A DNA stretch of 64,000 nucleotides, from contig CM059977.1 in the NCBI GenBank assembly GCA_030490835.1, positions 14,727,399 to 14,791,398 on the forward strand. Reading direction: 5' to 3'. The notes under the pieces were generated by a model. It worked only from the letters and a program-made list of their open reading frames with translations. It was not told the DNA's origin and did not search any database. The position numbers and the translations under genes were made by a program. This stretch comes from Annona cherimola. Its lineage: Eukaryota > Streptophyta > Magnoliopsida > Magnoliales > Annonaceae. Below are positions 48,901 through 60,858 of the stretch, piece by piece (the stretch's first letter is position 1; each line of letters begins with the position of its first letter).

Positions 48901-50817
48901 CATTAATCATACTGATTAACATAGTAAGAACTAATGATTGGTGGCACAAATAATTTATTATTGATGGCCACAACATCAGTTTCATTGTTGAAACTGTTGA
49001 TTGTACTAATAATTTCAAACAGTTTCTGCATCAAATTCCCTGACATTATTTGGGTTATTTTCTAATGCTATCTGAGACGATCAGACAATGATATGCCGTT
49101 GTTGATCAGATGGTGTAATTTGGTTTGAACCATATACGTAGGAAACAGTTTCATTCTTGTGCATTTCTTTGGATTTTTAAAAGAACTTGTCTACAATAAT
49201 GTTTGAAGCTTTTTAGAAGAGAGAGGGAAAAGTAGAGCCTCCAAAGACATTCTGTAGGACAGAGAGATGGCATTACAGGAAAAACAAAGCTGACTCCACT
49301 AAGCTGGAAACACGTGATGATGGAACCTCTTCTCTATGCTACAAAAAGTTCCACTGAGAAAAGTCTGCTGATGGAAACATAACTGGAAATATTTTAATAC
49401 TGTTCATACACATTGATAAAATAAGTCTAAAGTTCGTATTAAATTATGCAGTGCGACCTGAGCTTTGCAGTTTTAAATTATGTGATAAAAAAAAGATGCT
49501 GATATCAAGAACATTTCTACATTTTCTGATGACAGCACCCTTCAGTTTTAGAATGTTCTCTGAAGCGTGAACCCATCCTCAAAATTTTTCAGATCTAATC
49601 CACTATCAAGGAAGGCTTGCTACTTTTTTTTCATGCAATTTGTTGTCAGCATGATATTTATCTGCATATCTGCTTGCTCATATGCAAGTTTCAATTTTGG
49701 TGCATGTCCATCTGATTATTGTTCAGCGCAAGGTTGGCATTTGTATGATTTGGGAGATTTGACTATTGTATACTTAACTAATGTCATTTTTCATTTTGTA
49801 ATTTTATTGATATTGTATCTGTACCTCAAACTTACAATCAGATGGCATCATCTGGAGCAGGTTACTGAGTAACCTAACACAAGCACTACAAAGCTCAGGC
49901 ATTGATCTATCACAAGCCAATATCTCCGTGCAGATTGATGTCGGGAAACGAGCGCTAACGCAGCCATCTGCCACATCCACCATGAAGGTAATTTTTACTG
50001 TCATTCCTAATTATTGAATTTTCTGACAAGAATGCAACTTTGGCACACAATCCGACCATGAATTTAACGTGCTTGCTAGGTATGAAATTAACAAAATCTA
50101 ATCCACTTTCATCTTATAACTTAAGTGCATTTGCCATGCTCTTTAGAATGGTGTGAATATTCCATGGAATTGAATGACCTTTCATTTGATTTGTGGCTTA
50201 CTGTGAAGTGCATCTTGAGATACTTTGAGTGTAATTGATGGTCAAACTTCCTTTTTGAAGCAAAGACAGGTCAATGAGTTAATGGTTTGGTAATGCTATA
50301 ATACTTATGTGAGCATCGAAGCTCTTTAAATTTTTTTTTTTTTTTTTTTGCATGAATATGTAGGCCTAAGCAAGATCTTCTTGCATATGAAATTTTGCAT
50401 TTTTTTGATTTTAAAAATATTTTATTTGAATTTTAAAAATGAAAAAATCAAGCAATTTCATTATGGCTAGCTTTCCTCCAAAACAAAACATTGACCAAAA
50501 GAAAAAAAAAAAAAGTAAAGAAAATGAAATATATTTGGCCAAGAGCATCATAAGAATCCTAGAAGACCTGCAATGGATTTCCCTTGCAATTAAACATACA
50601 TATGTCAGTGTCATTGTTCATGATTCTTGCATATGTCAGTGTTATTGTTCATGATTCTTTCTTCTTAACCATAGCTGTGGGATTTTTTCTGTAATTCTTC
50701 GTGTAGGATCTTGAAGACCCTTCGCCCAGTAACCAGGCGATGCCACACTCAAGGATGGTGAGCAGTTGTATAGGTTCTGATCTTCCCCAAAAGAGGCACA
50801 AGATGGATAACAGCTAG
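42942..50817 (+). CDS. BIM2: BIM2-like bHLH transcription factor
   Basis: Seven exons join in frame to 356 aa: 42942-43053, 44250-44355, 46016-46088, 47046-47141, 48106-48551, 49861-49987 and 50707-50817. The start is the first ATG after an in-frame TAA at 42903. An acidic N-terminus ([11 protein letters not shown]) precedes the bHLH domain at about 58-112: [20 protein letters not shown], then [19 protein letters not shown] and [11 protein letters not shown]. His 59, Glu 63 and Arg 67 form the E-box-reading triad, so DNA binding to CANNTG is expected. The C-terminal block [19 protein letters not shown] plus [11 protein letters not shown] is diagnostic of the BES1-interacting BIM family, and the protein ends near [12 protein letters not shown] proteins partner BES1 in brassinosteroid-responsive transcription in the nucleus. 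Arabidopsis BIM2 is 311 aa, BIM1 longer. All introns are GT...AG except the second. Confidence 0.93.
44351..44362 (+). other. GC splice donor of BIM2 intron 2
   Basis: Exon 2 must end GACAG so that, joined to ATTCCAAATA at 46016, it encodes the invariant bHLH stretch [10 protein letters not shown]. The bases after that point are GCATGC, so intron 44356-46015 begins GC and ends AG (CTTCCCCAG). No GT nearby keeps both frame and the conserved motif. GC-AG introns are a minor class in plants, about one per cent. Confidence 0.85.
44875..45605. repeat. Diverged tandem duplication in BIM2 intron 2
   Basis: Two successive blocks, about 44875-45215 and 45275-45605, share colinear words. These include TTGATAATGACA, GAGGAGATGA followed by TGGTTCC, ATCTATTGTCAATATTG against ATCTATTATCAATATTG, AGGTGATCAATAATGTA and GGCTATATAATTA. 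Similarity is patchy with indels, so this is an old duplication with no coding effect. Confidence 0.55.
46560..46942. mobile_element. Foldback MITE in BIM2 intron 3
   Basis: A 383-bp element whose ends are inverted: GATCCTATTAACCCGGGCT on the left against GATCCTGTTAACCCATGCT in reverse complement on the right, continuing AAGCAAATGC. The interior arms pair across TAAATACACTTAGATAAAC-type words. It lies wholly within intron 46089-47045. No clear target duplication was seen. Confidence 0.75.
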
Positions 50818-53793
50818 CGAGTACAATATTATTTGATGTTTATAATACGTATGTAATATGTTTTTGTGGTTGCTGTTTGATGTACTATAATGGCTCTGCT
50901 TTGTTTGTTCACGATCACTAGGAGAAATTCATTTATTGCAGTTCCTCCCCTGCTTGTGGAGGCTTCCATGAAAATTTAGAAAGCTGCTTTTTCCTTTTTA
51001 AAGGCTGAAGTCTCTGAGCTCCCATGTCTTCTTCTTTCCAACCGGTTGAGAAATCAGTTGTGTAAACACGGTTTTTGCTATTAACAATCGTGTTAAGAAA
51101 TTTGAAATTTGACGCTAATAATCGTTACATCTAATGGAATTTCAAATGATTTGCGGATAAACTAAAAAAAATTCCTATTTTCACTAGACATATTAATAAA
51201 GTAAAGTTTAACTCACAATTTGATCGGCAAAGGCATAGTTTAAGAGCCTGTCTGGAACGAGATGAGACGAGATGGAACCTTATATTCTCAAAAGATACTT
51301 TCTACATCCCCGAAGAATATCAGGTTTTGTTTATATGAAATCCCTCTTTTAACATCTTCTATTTTCTAAAATGTATTTTGGTCGTTGGTGGAAAATTTTC
51401 TCTTTCAATCATGTTTAGTATTATTTATATTATTACGGAAATCTTTTCATGAGTCTAGTGTTATTATAAATAACATTAGACTCATGTTATTATAAATAAC
51501 ATTATAAGGGAAATCTTTTCATGAATCTATTGTTATTATTATATATAGGCTTTATTTACAAATATGTAAAATTAATGTAATAAATATTGATTTTAAAATT
51601 GTATTTTTGAGCATCTAAACTATCTAAAGTGATCTGCTATGCAGGGGCTTTAGGGACTAAGTGCAATAGTGTATATATCATTTTCGTATGTGTAATATGT
51701 ATTCTTATTTTTAGATATAGGAGTATTGTGGACATTTTAAATGATTATATACCTTTTTTTTTAAAAATAAATGATCATAATATTCATATTTAAAAATTCT
51801 AAATAAATATATATTTTCAAAAATTGTAAAACTTAGTTCCTAAATAAACACACATAGATTAATAAATTTATAAAAAAATTAAAAAGGTGGTTCGCTGCAT
51901 CGAGTGCACTGGATCAAAAATCCTGTACATGTAAATAGTTTTAAACTTTTTTAATAATTTATACATGAATATATATAATTTCAGCGAACGAAGTCTATGC
52001 ACAATTTGATTTGGATGAAACTTGATATTTTAATTAAATAAATAATGTTAAATAATAAATCAAGATATTAGAAATAGAAACGTCATTTGGAACTATTTTT
52101 ATATAACTTGGTTAGGTAACAGATTAAAAAATAACAATTTACTTTTCCATTTGTCATGTAATTTTTTAAATTTTCATACAATTTTTTCCATTTCCAATAC
52201 ATAATAATCTTCTTTCATTAACGGTAAGACACGAGGAAGGGAAATCATCCGCGCGACTCCCTCTCCCTCTTGATATTTCATATTATTCTCGATCTGTGCT
52301 TTCCTTGTAGTAGTGATGATAGTTTTCTCTTCTTTTTCATTTCAAGAGGGTGAAACTGAGAATGAGTTGGTTTCACGTTTCATGTAATAAGAAAGAAAAG
52401 AAAAGAAAGAAAAAAAAAAAAGGTGCCAAGGTTGTCAGCTGCGCGTGCGTGATTACTGATGACTGATCGCCAGGGTCGTCGTCACCAACCTGATTTACGG
52501 TAGTGGCGTTGGAGATGCAAGGGGGTTGGAGCTGCAACCATTTTTATAAGCTTGTCAATGGCTCAACATAAACGAAAAATAAATATTTTCACAATAAAAA
52601 GAAAAAATAATCAATTTAATACATACTTGCATATAATTAAAAATCATAAGAAAATATCTTTGAAATACAATTTTTATTTTTAAAAATGTTTCTGTTAACT
52701 TCTAATGTTAATAAATAAATTTCATGTATTAAAAATTTTAAAAATTAGTTTTTGAATATTATAATAGAAAAATACTTGAAGTAATTTAAAATTCAAAAAT
52801 TATTTTTAAATACATTCCTACAATAAATAGACTGATTCGGTGTCTGTTGAATTTTGGAATTCCTGCGATAAAATCATTTTAAAAATTGATTTTTAATATT
52901 ATAAGCGAAAAGAAGAAAATAATTTAAAGATGTAAAAATTATTTGTTAAAATATTTTCCCATTAAATAGAATAATATCATTTTTGCCAAAATTTAAACAC
53001 ATCCGTCAAAAATAATTTTGTAATATTAGAATAATAATACAAGAAAATACTTTTAAGTCAAAAACCTAAAAATATTCCTCACATTAAATAGATTAATGTG
53101 TTTAATGTTAATAATATTTATAAAACAAAATTTTACAGTTTAAGGTATTTTCGTAATATTTATTATAGGTAAATGTATATTAAATTGATTATTTTTATCT
53201 CCGTTATTAAAATATTTATTTATAGATTTTATATTTACTTCTTAAAATATTTACTACAGTAATAATGGTTGCAAATAATAAATTAGTCACGTCTCTTGCC
53301 CATCATATTTTCATTATTACGTTAAGATTTTAATGGCCATACATAAAACACTAACGGATTATGCAAATGTTATTGAATGATTTGCCATCCATAAATTTAA
53401 GGTATGCTCCTGCAATCTTTGCAAAAACTATGTAAGCTCCTGCAATCTTTGCAATTTTGCAAAAAATATGTAATTAATATGCAAACCCCTTAAAATTAGT
53501 TGTTTGTATCAAGGAATTATATTATGCGCTTTGTGTTGAAAGCTCTCTTTACAGACCGAGCTATTCTTGCTAAATTTTCATCTTTAGGCGAGCGGGTTTG
53601 AAATCTGATAAATAAGGATTTACTCTAAATACGACCACAATTTATACCCATATTTATGATATAATTGTATATTTAGAAAAATGACACAAATGATGACAAA
53701 TCCTACTTGTACTTCTAAACACGAAAACCTCATTAGGTTCTGTTAGATACTAGGGTAAATTTTTTTTTTTCAAAATGCCTAAATTGTTCTTGC

Positions 53794-53824
<31 letters not shown>

Positions 53825-54307
53825 TTTTCTTATTGCATTCAGGAGAAGGGAGGAGGGAGGCAATGCTCTCCCAGGAGGGTTCGAAGTTTAGGGGATTGGC
53901 AGTGTGCTAGCACGAGTTACTAGCCCGGGTACTCCTCTTGCCATTTCTTTTCAAAAGGTAATGTATGCACATAGAAGAGATTGAGTTCGCTGTAACTTTG
54001 AGGTAAAATTTCCTTCAGATTTTTGTTTTGTACTTTTTACATCATTTGTTGATATTTTAGCTTTTATTTGGGGTAATTTTTCACATCATTTAGATGTTAG
54101 CTCTAATTGAGTTGTTACATTTAGAATTAGGAATAAAATATTTGGTTATCTACACTATTTCGTATTTAAAAATATGAGTATTAAATTATAATCTCATGTG
54201 AAATTAACTCTATAATCTAATTAACAAATTATTATGATTAATTTCAAGCACGACCACAACTTATACCAGTGTTTACAAATATGGCTATATATTGATAAAA
54301 GGACAAT
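50818..54307. other. 3' flank of BIM2 and AT-rich repeat region
   Basis: About 50818-51060 is probable 3' UTR. Around 51410-52110 lies a copy of the AT-rich foldback family also at 37.9 and 40.2 kb, apparently interrupted near 51650-51910 by another AT-rich repeat. A mixed-composition piece at 52220-52550 has no recognised product. From 52560 to 53550 the sequence is very AT-rich. A (TA)n microsatellite occurs near 53795-53817. No gene is supported. Confidence 0.45.
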
Positions 54308-54681
54308 GATCTTTTCAGGCCTTCATGCGTTCGGCCCAAAAATCTATATTTTTAATATTTTTAATTTTTTTCATGGGTAAGTAAATTTAGGTGTATTAAA
54401 TCTATAAACCAAGTTTTACCATTTTTGGATTTTTAAGTATTTTTTTGGATTTTTAAACACAGTGGCATTTCAGTAATTTTCTGAGACAAAAAAATTACGA
54501 AAATGCCACTACGTTTAAAAATCTAAAAAAATACTTAAAAACATCTAAAAAAGGTAAAACTTGGTTTATAGATTGAATATATCTAGATTTACTTACCCAT
54601 GAAAAAAATCAAAAAAATTAAAAAAAATAAGTTTTTGGGTCGGACGCACGGAGGAGGCCGTGCATCCGGCCTGAAAAGATC
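54308..54681. mobile_element. Foldback MITE, 374 bp
   Basis: Perfect 14-bp inverted ends, GATCTTTTCAGGCC and GGCCTGAAAAGATC, with long internal arms pairing across AAACCAAGTTTTACCATTTT and GGTAAAACTTGGTTT and across GTGGCATTTC and GAAAATGCCAC. It is related to the 25116 and 46560 elements by its central words. Flanks share only AGGAC on each side, so the target duplication is partial. It lies just upstream of the LINE relic. Confidence 0.75.
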
Positions 54682-54828
54682 AGGACTCTTGATAAAAATG
54701 ACTTCCATATATTTTATCCTTAATTCCAAATCTAAATCCGTTATCACTACGAAAGTTAAAACCATGTCAAGTTACAAAATCAACACTGGTAAAAGCAATG
54801 TTTAAAACAATGTGAAACTACTTTTATG

Positions 54829-55916
54829 AGGTGGAAAAGAGGTTTTGATTAAAGCAGTAGCTCAGGCTATCCCATCATATAACATGAGTATTTTTCTCTT
54901 GCCAAAAGACTTCTGTAATGATATATGCAACATGCTTAGCAAATTCTGATGGGAGAAAAGGGATCCAAGAGAAAAATCAACTGGGTCGCATGGAAAGATA
55001 TGTGTTCGTCCAAGGCGAGCGGGGGTACGGGGTTCAAAGATCTCATGTTGTTCAACTTAGCTCTTCTAGCTAAGCACTTGTGGCATCTATCAATGGGCAC
55101 AACTTCTCTTTTGTTACAAGATATTAAGAGCTAAATATTTTTCAGAGGGGAACTTATGGAATAAAAATCAGCCGATTTTTATACATGGAGAAGCATTCTA
55201 AAAGCTAGAGAAGTTCTGCTACTTGCAAATGGAGAATTGGGGATGACTAGAAGGTACATTTTTTCAAAGACAAGTGGACACATGAAATTCTATTCAAAGC
55301 ATGCCCTCTCCCACAAAATATGCTTGATGATGTTAAGGTCAATTTTTTTTATTGATCACCAAACTAGACAATGGAACCCGGAGTTAGTGAAAGTTGCGGG
55401 TGGTGAGGAGGATTGGAGGATGATACACCTCATTCCGCTTCCTCTAGAGGTTGAGGAAGATACATGGTATTGAGAGCATGAACCAAATGACATTTTCTCG
55501 GTTAGTTCAACTTATAGGTTCCTTTGGAGTGGGACGTTTGGCCACCTTGATGGTATAGAAGAGGATTGCCCTTCAAATCTATCCATGTTTCGTCCCTTTG
55601 GAAAACAAAGCTTCCTAGCAAAGTACTTGTTTTTGGATAACGCCTTCTAAAGAATGCTCTACCCTCGAAGCTCAACCTTCAATGTCGTGGTATTTTGGTG
55701 GATCACACATTGTCTCTTTTGTATCACTAATGCAGAAGACACCGCTTATTTGTTCTTGAGATGCAACTTGATTCAGGAGGAATGCAAAAGAATGTTGGAC
55801 GGCAATTGCCCATGGAATGAACTCCCAACTATCCAATGTTTGGTAAACTTCCTTATGCAAGCTCAAAAATATAAGGACATCATCTACTTCATTGTTTTCT
55901 GCTGGCATGTGTGGCA
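54829..55916 (+). pseudogene. LINE-type retroelement relic, reverse transcriptase end (left part of copy 1)
   Basis: Broken plus-strand frames read [19 protein letters not shown], then [55 protein letters not shown], and later a zf-RVT-like segment (ITNAEDTAYLFLRCN) ending FCWHVWH. This is the order seen at the C-terminal end of plant L1-type ORF2 proteins. Several stops and at least two frame changes make it non-functional. The upstream catalytic reverse transcriptase and endonuclease are missing. It is cut at 55916 by the hAT element and resumes at 60126; the octamer 55909-55916 is the target duplication. Confidence 0.8.
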
Positions 55917-56337
55917 TAAGGGTGCAACTTGGGTCGGGTACTCACGGGTCGACCCGATGGGTACCCTAAATAGGGTCGGCTCGGTTCCCACGTGGTTACC
56001 CGTGTTGGTCCCGAGTTTATGGCAAAACCAAGAGTCCGGTGAATTGAGTTCTTAAAAAATTCTTTGGTAAATTAGAACTTAACCCCTTATAAGTTTAATC
56101 CCCTTGATGAAACGTGCTATGAGATAGAATGAGAGGGTGTAAATGGAATATAAAAATGTAAGCAATCAATCTACATAAGAGACAACGATATATAGTGGTT
56201 CGGGCAACCTCCCTACTCCACTCTTCCAAGCACACACCCGTTGTGTCTTAGGTTCCACTATTGTATTTTCAATACAATCTAGAGCACCCGCTCTCTTCTA
56301 GATTCTAGCTCTAGGGAGCACATACAATAATCACTTG

Positions 56338-56941
56338 TTGGTGAGACCAACTCCAACCAACCAAGTCCAATCTATTGGTGAGACAAATTCAAACCAATCA
56401 AGCAAAACCTGTTAGTGAGACAAACTCAAACCAACCCCCTGTTTTGCTTCTTCTTGAATTCGGTCTCCAACACTGATTCAAGGCAACAATACAAAACAAA
56501 TAGATAAAAAAGAAATTACACTTTACAACTTGTATTCGATAAGCTTCGAAAGCTCCTTGTCATGTGGAGATGATAATCTTGGAAGCACACTTGGAAGTTG
56601 TAGCACTTGAAACTTCAATAGTTGTTCAAATAACTTCAACACACTTGAATATTAGAAGATGAAAGCCCAACTTGTGTTTTTCTCTTTCTTTCCTCCTTCT
56701 CACTACCCTTCACGTTCATACATCAATGATATATATAAAGGAAAAAAGATCTAGCCGTTTGGAGTAGAGATTCACGTGCATCTAGAGCTCCGACGTTCGG
56801 ATTTTCGACCGTTACGAGTTGAAGTCGCAAGTGGAGTCGACTTCGGATGAGTGGAGTCGACTTCGGATGAGTGAAGTCGACTTGGGATGCGACTTCGTCT
56901 TGTTAAAACTTACTGTCCACTTGCTGTCCACTTGCTGTCCA
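56338..56941. repeat. Short tandem repeats in the hAT 5' region
   Basis: Three tandem arrays. A 37-bp unit beginning TTGGTGAGAC repeats about 2.7 times at 56338-56436. A 20-bp unit, GTGGAGTCGACTTCGGATGA, repeats three times at 56831-56890. A 12-bp unit, CTTGCTGTCCAC, repeats about 2.7 times near 56909-56941. A TATATATAAAGG box at about 56729 lies between them. The block could be promoter and subterminal sequence of the hAT element, or a separate LTR-like insertion; borders are not visible. Confidence 0.7.
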
Positions 56942-57185
56942 GAAATAGATATTACCGGACTGTTAAAGGAATGATATTGTTTCACCATAAGTTTTTGCAT
57001 CCATAGATGATTTGTTAATGACAATTTGTGCCCTTTTATAGGCATTAAACAGATACTGCTATCACATAACATTGAGATAAAAATTTTCTGTTGCCCCTAC
57101 TTATATTAAAAATTCCTATCATTAGTTCAATATTTTAATCAATGTTGTAATGTTTCTATTTTAGAAGTCACCTGTAATATTAAGT

Positions 57186-59617
57186 ATGGAAGATGGCAGC
57201 GGTGTGAACAACTATGTTGATTTGATTATGGATGACACATTTAATATAATAGAGGATTTAGAGGTTGAGAATGAGGATGAGAATGTGGTGAAAGGGGATG
57301 TAATGGAACAAGTATGTGTGAGTGAGAAGGATTCAAAAGAGGAGAAAACTGCAAATGATGTTGTTCCTCCAAAATCGAAACCTCAATATAAATTATCTTC
57401 TAATGTGTGGCAACACTTCACTAAGAATGTTAAACAAGTTATAAAGAATGGTAAGAAAGAGGAGAAACAGGAAGTGACATGTAATTATTGTAAGAAAGTT
57501 TTAGCTTATTCAAGCAAGAATGGAACTAGCTTAATGAGAAAACATCTAAATAGATGCACTTATTATGATCGTGGGTGAGGTGACAAGAAGCAGAAATTGT
57601 AGAGCCTATCGTCTCCATCATGCAATTTTAGTGGCCAAGTAGGTAGTTTGACTGCGTGATAATTTGATCAAACTGCAAATAGAAGAGGTTTTACTGAAAT
57701 GGTAATAATCGATGAACTTCCATTTAAGGTGGTTGAGTGTGAGGATTTTCACAAATATATCACTACAATTCAACCGCTTGTGAAATTTGTGTCTAGAACA
57801 ACAGTTGCTAAAGATGTGGCTTCGGTGTATGAAAGTGAAAAAACTAAACTCATGAGTTTTTTCCATGACCAAGTGCATAGAGTGTGTTTAACAACAAATA
57901 TGTGAACATCTATAGCTAATGAAGGTTATCTATGCCTCACTGCACATTTTGTTGATGACAATTGGAAGCTAAATAAGAAAGTTATTAACTTTTGTTTGTG
58001 CCCACCTCCACACACTGGTGAATGCATTGCTAATGTTGTTTTTGATTGCTCGATAAAATGGAACTTCAATGGAATTTGTACTATAACTATGGACAATGCA
58101 TCCAGTAATGATGTTGCAGCTAGAAAATTGAAAGAATGTTTAAGGGAGAAGGGTTTACTCATTGGGGATGGATCCACATTTCATAATCGGTGTGCAACAC
58201 GTATTCTTAACCTAATTGTGCGAGATGGAATAGATGAGATTCAAGACTCAATCTGCCGAATTAGAAATGTAATTAAACATATAAGGGCTTCACCTGTTAG
58301 GAAAGATAAATTTGAAAAATATTGTCAGAAAGAAAGAATCAAAGAAAAAGGTGGCTTGTGCTTAGATGTTTCTACTAGATAGAATTCCACATATTTCATG
58401 TTGGCTAGTGCTTTAAAGTTTAAAGAAACATTTGATAAATTAGGGGAAAAGGATGTAGTTGTTGTTAGGGAAGCACCTCCAACAACGTTTGATTGGGATA
58501 ATGCACAAGTTTTGTGTCAATTTTTGTAAAAATTTTATGAGATTACAAAGGTTTTGTCTGACACATCTTATGTTACTTCTTCAATACTTTTGGTCCAACT
58601 ATATGAGGTTGAAAAACTTTTACTCATGAGTTCAACATCAGATAATTATCTTCTTCAAGACACGAACAAAAGAATGAGAGAGAAATTCAATAAATATTGG
58701 GAAAGCCTGGACAGAATAAATATCATCTTGTTGATAGCAAATGTTTTGGATCCACGATACAAACTTAGATTTATAAGCTATTTTTATGCTAAGTTATTTG
58801 ATAAAAATAAATCTGTTGAAGCCACTCAAATGGTCACTTCTGAATTACATAAACTGTTTAATTTTTATGAATCTCATTCTGCTCCAAGAAAAAGTTCAAG
58901 TAAGGTGGGAGAGTATAGTCAAACCAATGTTGAGGCTTGCACAACTGATATTTTTTAGAATTTTGTGAAGAGAATGATGAGCAATGGTCAAAAAACTGAA
59001 ATTGATTTGTATCTTCAAGAATCTGGATTGCCGCCAACTAGCAAAATTACTGTTTTAGATTGGTGATAAGCTAATGCATCCAGATTTAGAGTATTATCTT
59101 TGATTGCTCGTGACATATTTGCTATTCCTGTTTCTACTATAGCGTCTGAATCTGCTTTTAGTACTGGGGGACGAGTTCTTGATGCATATAGAAGTTCTTT
59201 ATCTGCAAAAACTGTTGAGTCATTAAATGTTGTCAAGATTAGCTAAGGACAACCCCCAAACCATCCGACATTGAAGAAGTATTTGGAGAGTTTTCCATTG
59301 CAGTACCAAGTACCAATTTGAATAGCACAACATCAGGTAACATTTTACATTTTTTTTTTACATGTATTGAATATGTTTCATAGGTAATGAGTTTATAAGC
59401 ATAACTTGTTTGATAAATTATCATTAATATATGTTTTCTAATTATTTTGCAGACAGTACAAGTGTCCATTCCAATGTTGCCAATGTTGCTACAATTCCTA
59501 ATAAGGTTGTGTTGATTTTTATTTTTCATTCTTTAATCTTTGTATTTAAATGTCAAATGATTCTTATTTAATTTTATTTCTACTTTCAGGGAAAATGTAT
59601 TCTAAATGAAGGATGAA
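57186..59617 (+). pseudogene. hAT transposase (BED finger, RICESLEEPER-like), nonsense-riddled
   Basis: One reading frame from the ATG at 57186 keeps the full hAT layout. First comes an acidic N-terminus, then a BED-type zinc finger (CNYC, then HLNRC). Blocks YLCLTAHFVDDNWKLNKK and CTITMDNASSNDVAARKL follow, then the plant hAT RNase-H-like segment (FNKYWESLDRINIILLIANV, LDPRYKL) and the C-terminal dimerisation region (IASESAFSTGGRVLDAYRSS). Stops interrupt the frame at 57576, near 57600, 57657, 57903, 58380, 58527, 58956, 59064 and 59067. Several fall at positions that are Trp in the family (CLTT..WTS, TRWNSTY, the WW before the dimerisation block). A one-base frame change follows near 59230, then QD, a stop, and LRTTPKPSDIEE. 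Two small 3' exons seem to begin at about 59453 and 59590. It cannot encode a working enzyme. Confidence 0.88.
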
Positions 59618-60125
59618 AGTTGAGAGATGAGAAGAGTTAACTTAATTCTAATATTATTTATGTTTGAACTTTGATTTTAATTATCGGAATTATGATCACA
59701 AATGTGTTGTGCTTAAGTTGTATCTATTGTGTATTCGTGTTATACTTGTTTTTCAAACAGTTTTTTTATTGGATTGGACAGACTTAAGATTGTTGAAAGT
59801 AATATATTCTAATGAGATAATAATTTTTATGCTATTTGATTCTTCTTTAACAGATTTCATTATGTATACATTGCACTTTTTTAACAGATTTTATGTTTTA
59901 GTATATATAAATTGAATTTTTTTACACATGTTGCATTTTCTTATAGATCGTGTTCTAGGATTTGATTTTGGAACCAAACCGGAACTGACCCGCGCTTGAG
60001 AAAATTGGGTAGGGTAGGCTCCAGACCGATCCAGTCTAAAATAGGGCAGGGTAGAGATTTTTACAAAATGGGTAAGGGTAGGTTCCACCCGTACCCGGAT
60101 CTACCTGACTCAAGTTGCACCCCTA

Positions 60126-60858
60126 GTGTGGCATATACGAAACAAGTTGCGTGAGGAGGGAACCCCACCAGTATTGAAGGAAATTCATGGGCGATGCTCA
60201 AACTTTTTGCATCAATACTTGGTAGCAAAATCTCTAAGGATTCAAGTATCCTCGATGGGTCGTTGGCAGCTAGATGGACAAAACCATCCGATGGCCATCT
60301 CAAAATGAATGTTGATAGCAAAAGAAGCAACCAAAAGGATTGCATGAGTTTTGTAGCTGTCATTCGAGATTTAAGAGGCTATTTCATTGCTACTAAAGCA
60401 TGGAGATGGAGGGGCTTCTTAGAGACGTTGATCATGGAGGCTACTGCTTTTGTTGCCAGTTGTGAAATGGGCTGTGGAATCAAAGATTACAAATGTTCAA
60501 ATGGAGTCTAATTCTCTCCTTTTGGTTGATCTACTGCTGAACGACAAGCTAATCTGATCTCCAATAGGAAATATTATTTCAGAGATAAGATCACTTCTCT
60601 CAACCTTTTCCTCTATCTCTTTCCATCATGCCATGCGACAACGGAATGTAGTCGCTCACACTTTAGTTGACTATGTCTCATGACATTTTTTGCATGATCA
60701 ACGGTAGCCACCCACAAATTATTTTAGAAAAGTTATGTATAGATAATTTTTTGTCAATGTAATACGATGACAGTTCCATCCCCTCCCCTATGCTCAATCA
60801 TGGCGTTGAGGGGTTTGGGATAGAACCATGTTGTTTTATCACCAAAAAAAAATAAAAA
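60126..60858 (+). pseudogene. LINE-type retroelement relic, RNase H and tail (right part of copy 1)
   Basis: It resumes directly after the hAT target duplication. Frames read VWHIRNKLREEG, then RWTKPSDGHLKMNVDSKRS and SFVAVIRDLRGYFIATKAWR, with HTLVDYVS later. This is the RVT_3 RNase H domain, with stops and frame changes. The relic ends in an A-rich tail (CACCAAAAAAAAATAAAAAAAC, 60840-60858), as expected for a LINE 3' end. No matching target duplication for the LINE itself was found. Confidence 0.75.

Larger units (their letters stand above)
55917..60125. mobile_element. hAT transposon, 4,209 bp, inserted in a LINE
   Basis: The terminal inverted repeats are 24 bp with 21 matches: left begins TAAGGGTGCAACTTGGGT, right (reverse complement) TAGGGGTGCAACTTGAGT. 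The octamer GTGTGGCA flanks both ends exactly (55909-55916 and 60126-60133). Ends starting TAGGG and 8-bp duplications are those of the Ac/hAT superfamily. The element carries a transposase gene disabled by stops. Its subterminal zones are rich in GGGTAGGG-like words, shared with the short element at 14714-15387. Confidence 0.95.

Noticed and set aside
49567..49872. 101-codon hydrophobic frame inside the BIM2 gene
   Set aside because: It lies mostly in intron 5 and crosses the acceptor at 49860 in a different frame from the conserved BIM exon.
53878..53960. tRNA-like GGTTCGAA motif
   Set aside because: No acceptor stem, D-loop or anticodon arm can be formed around it.
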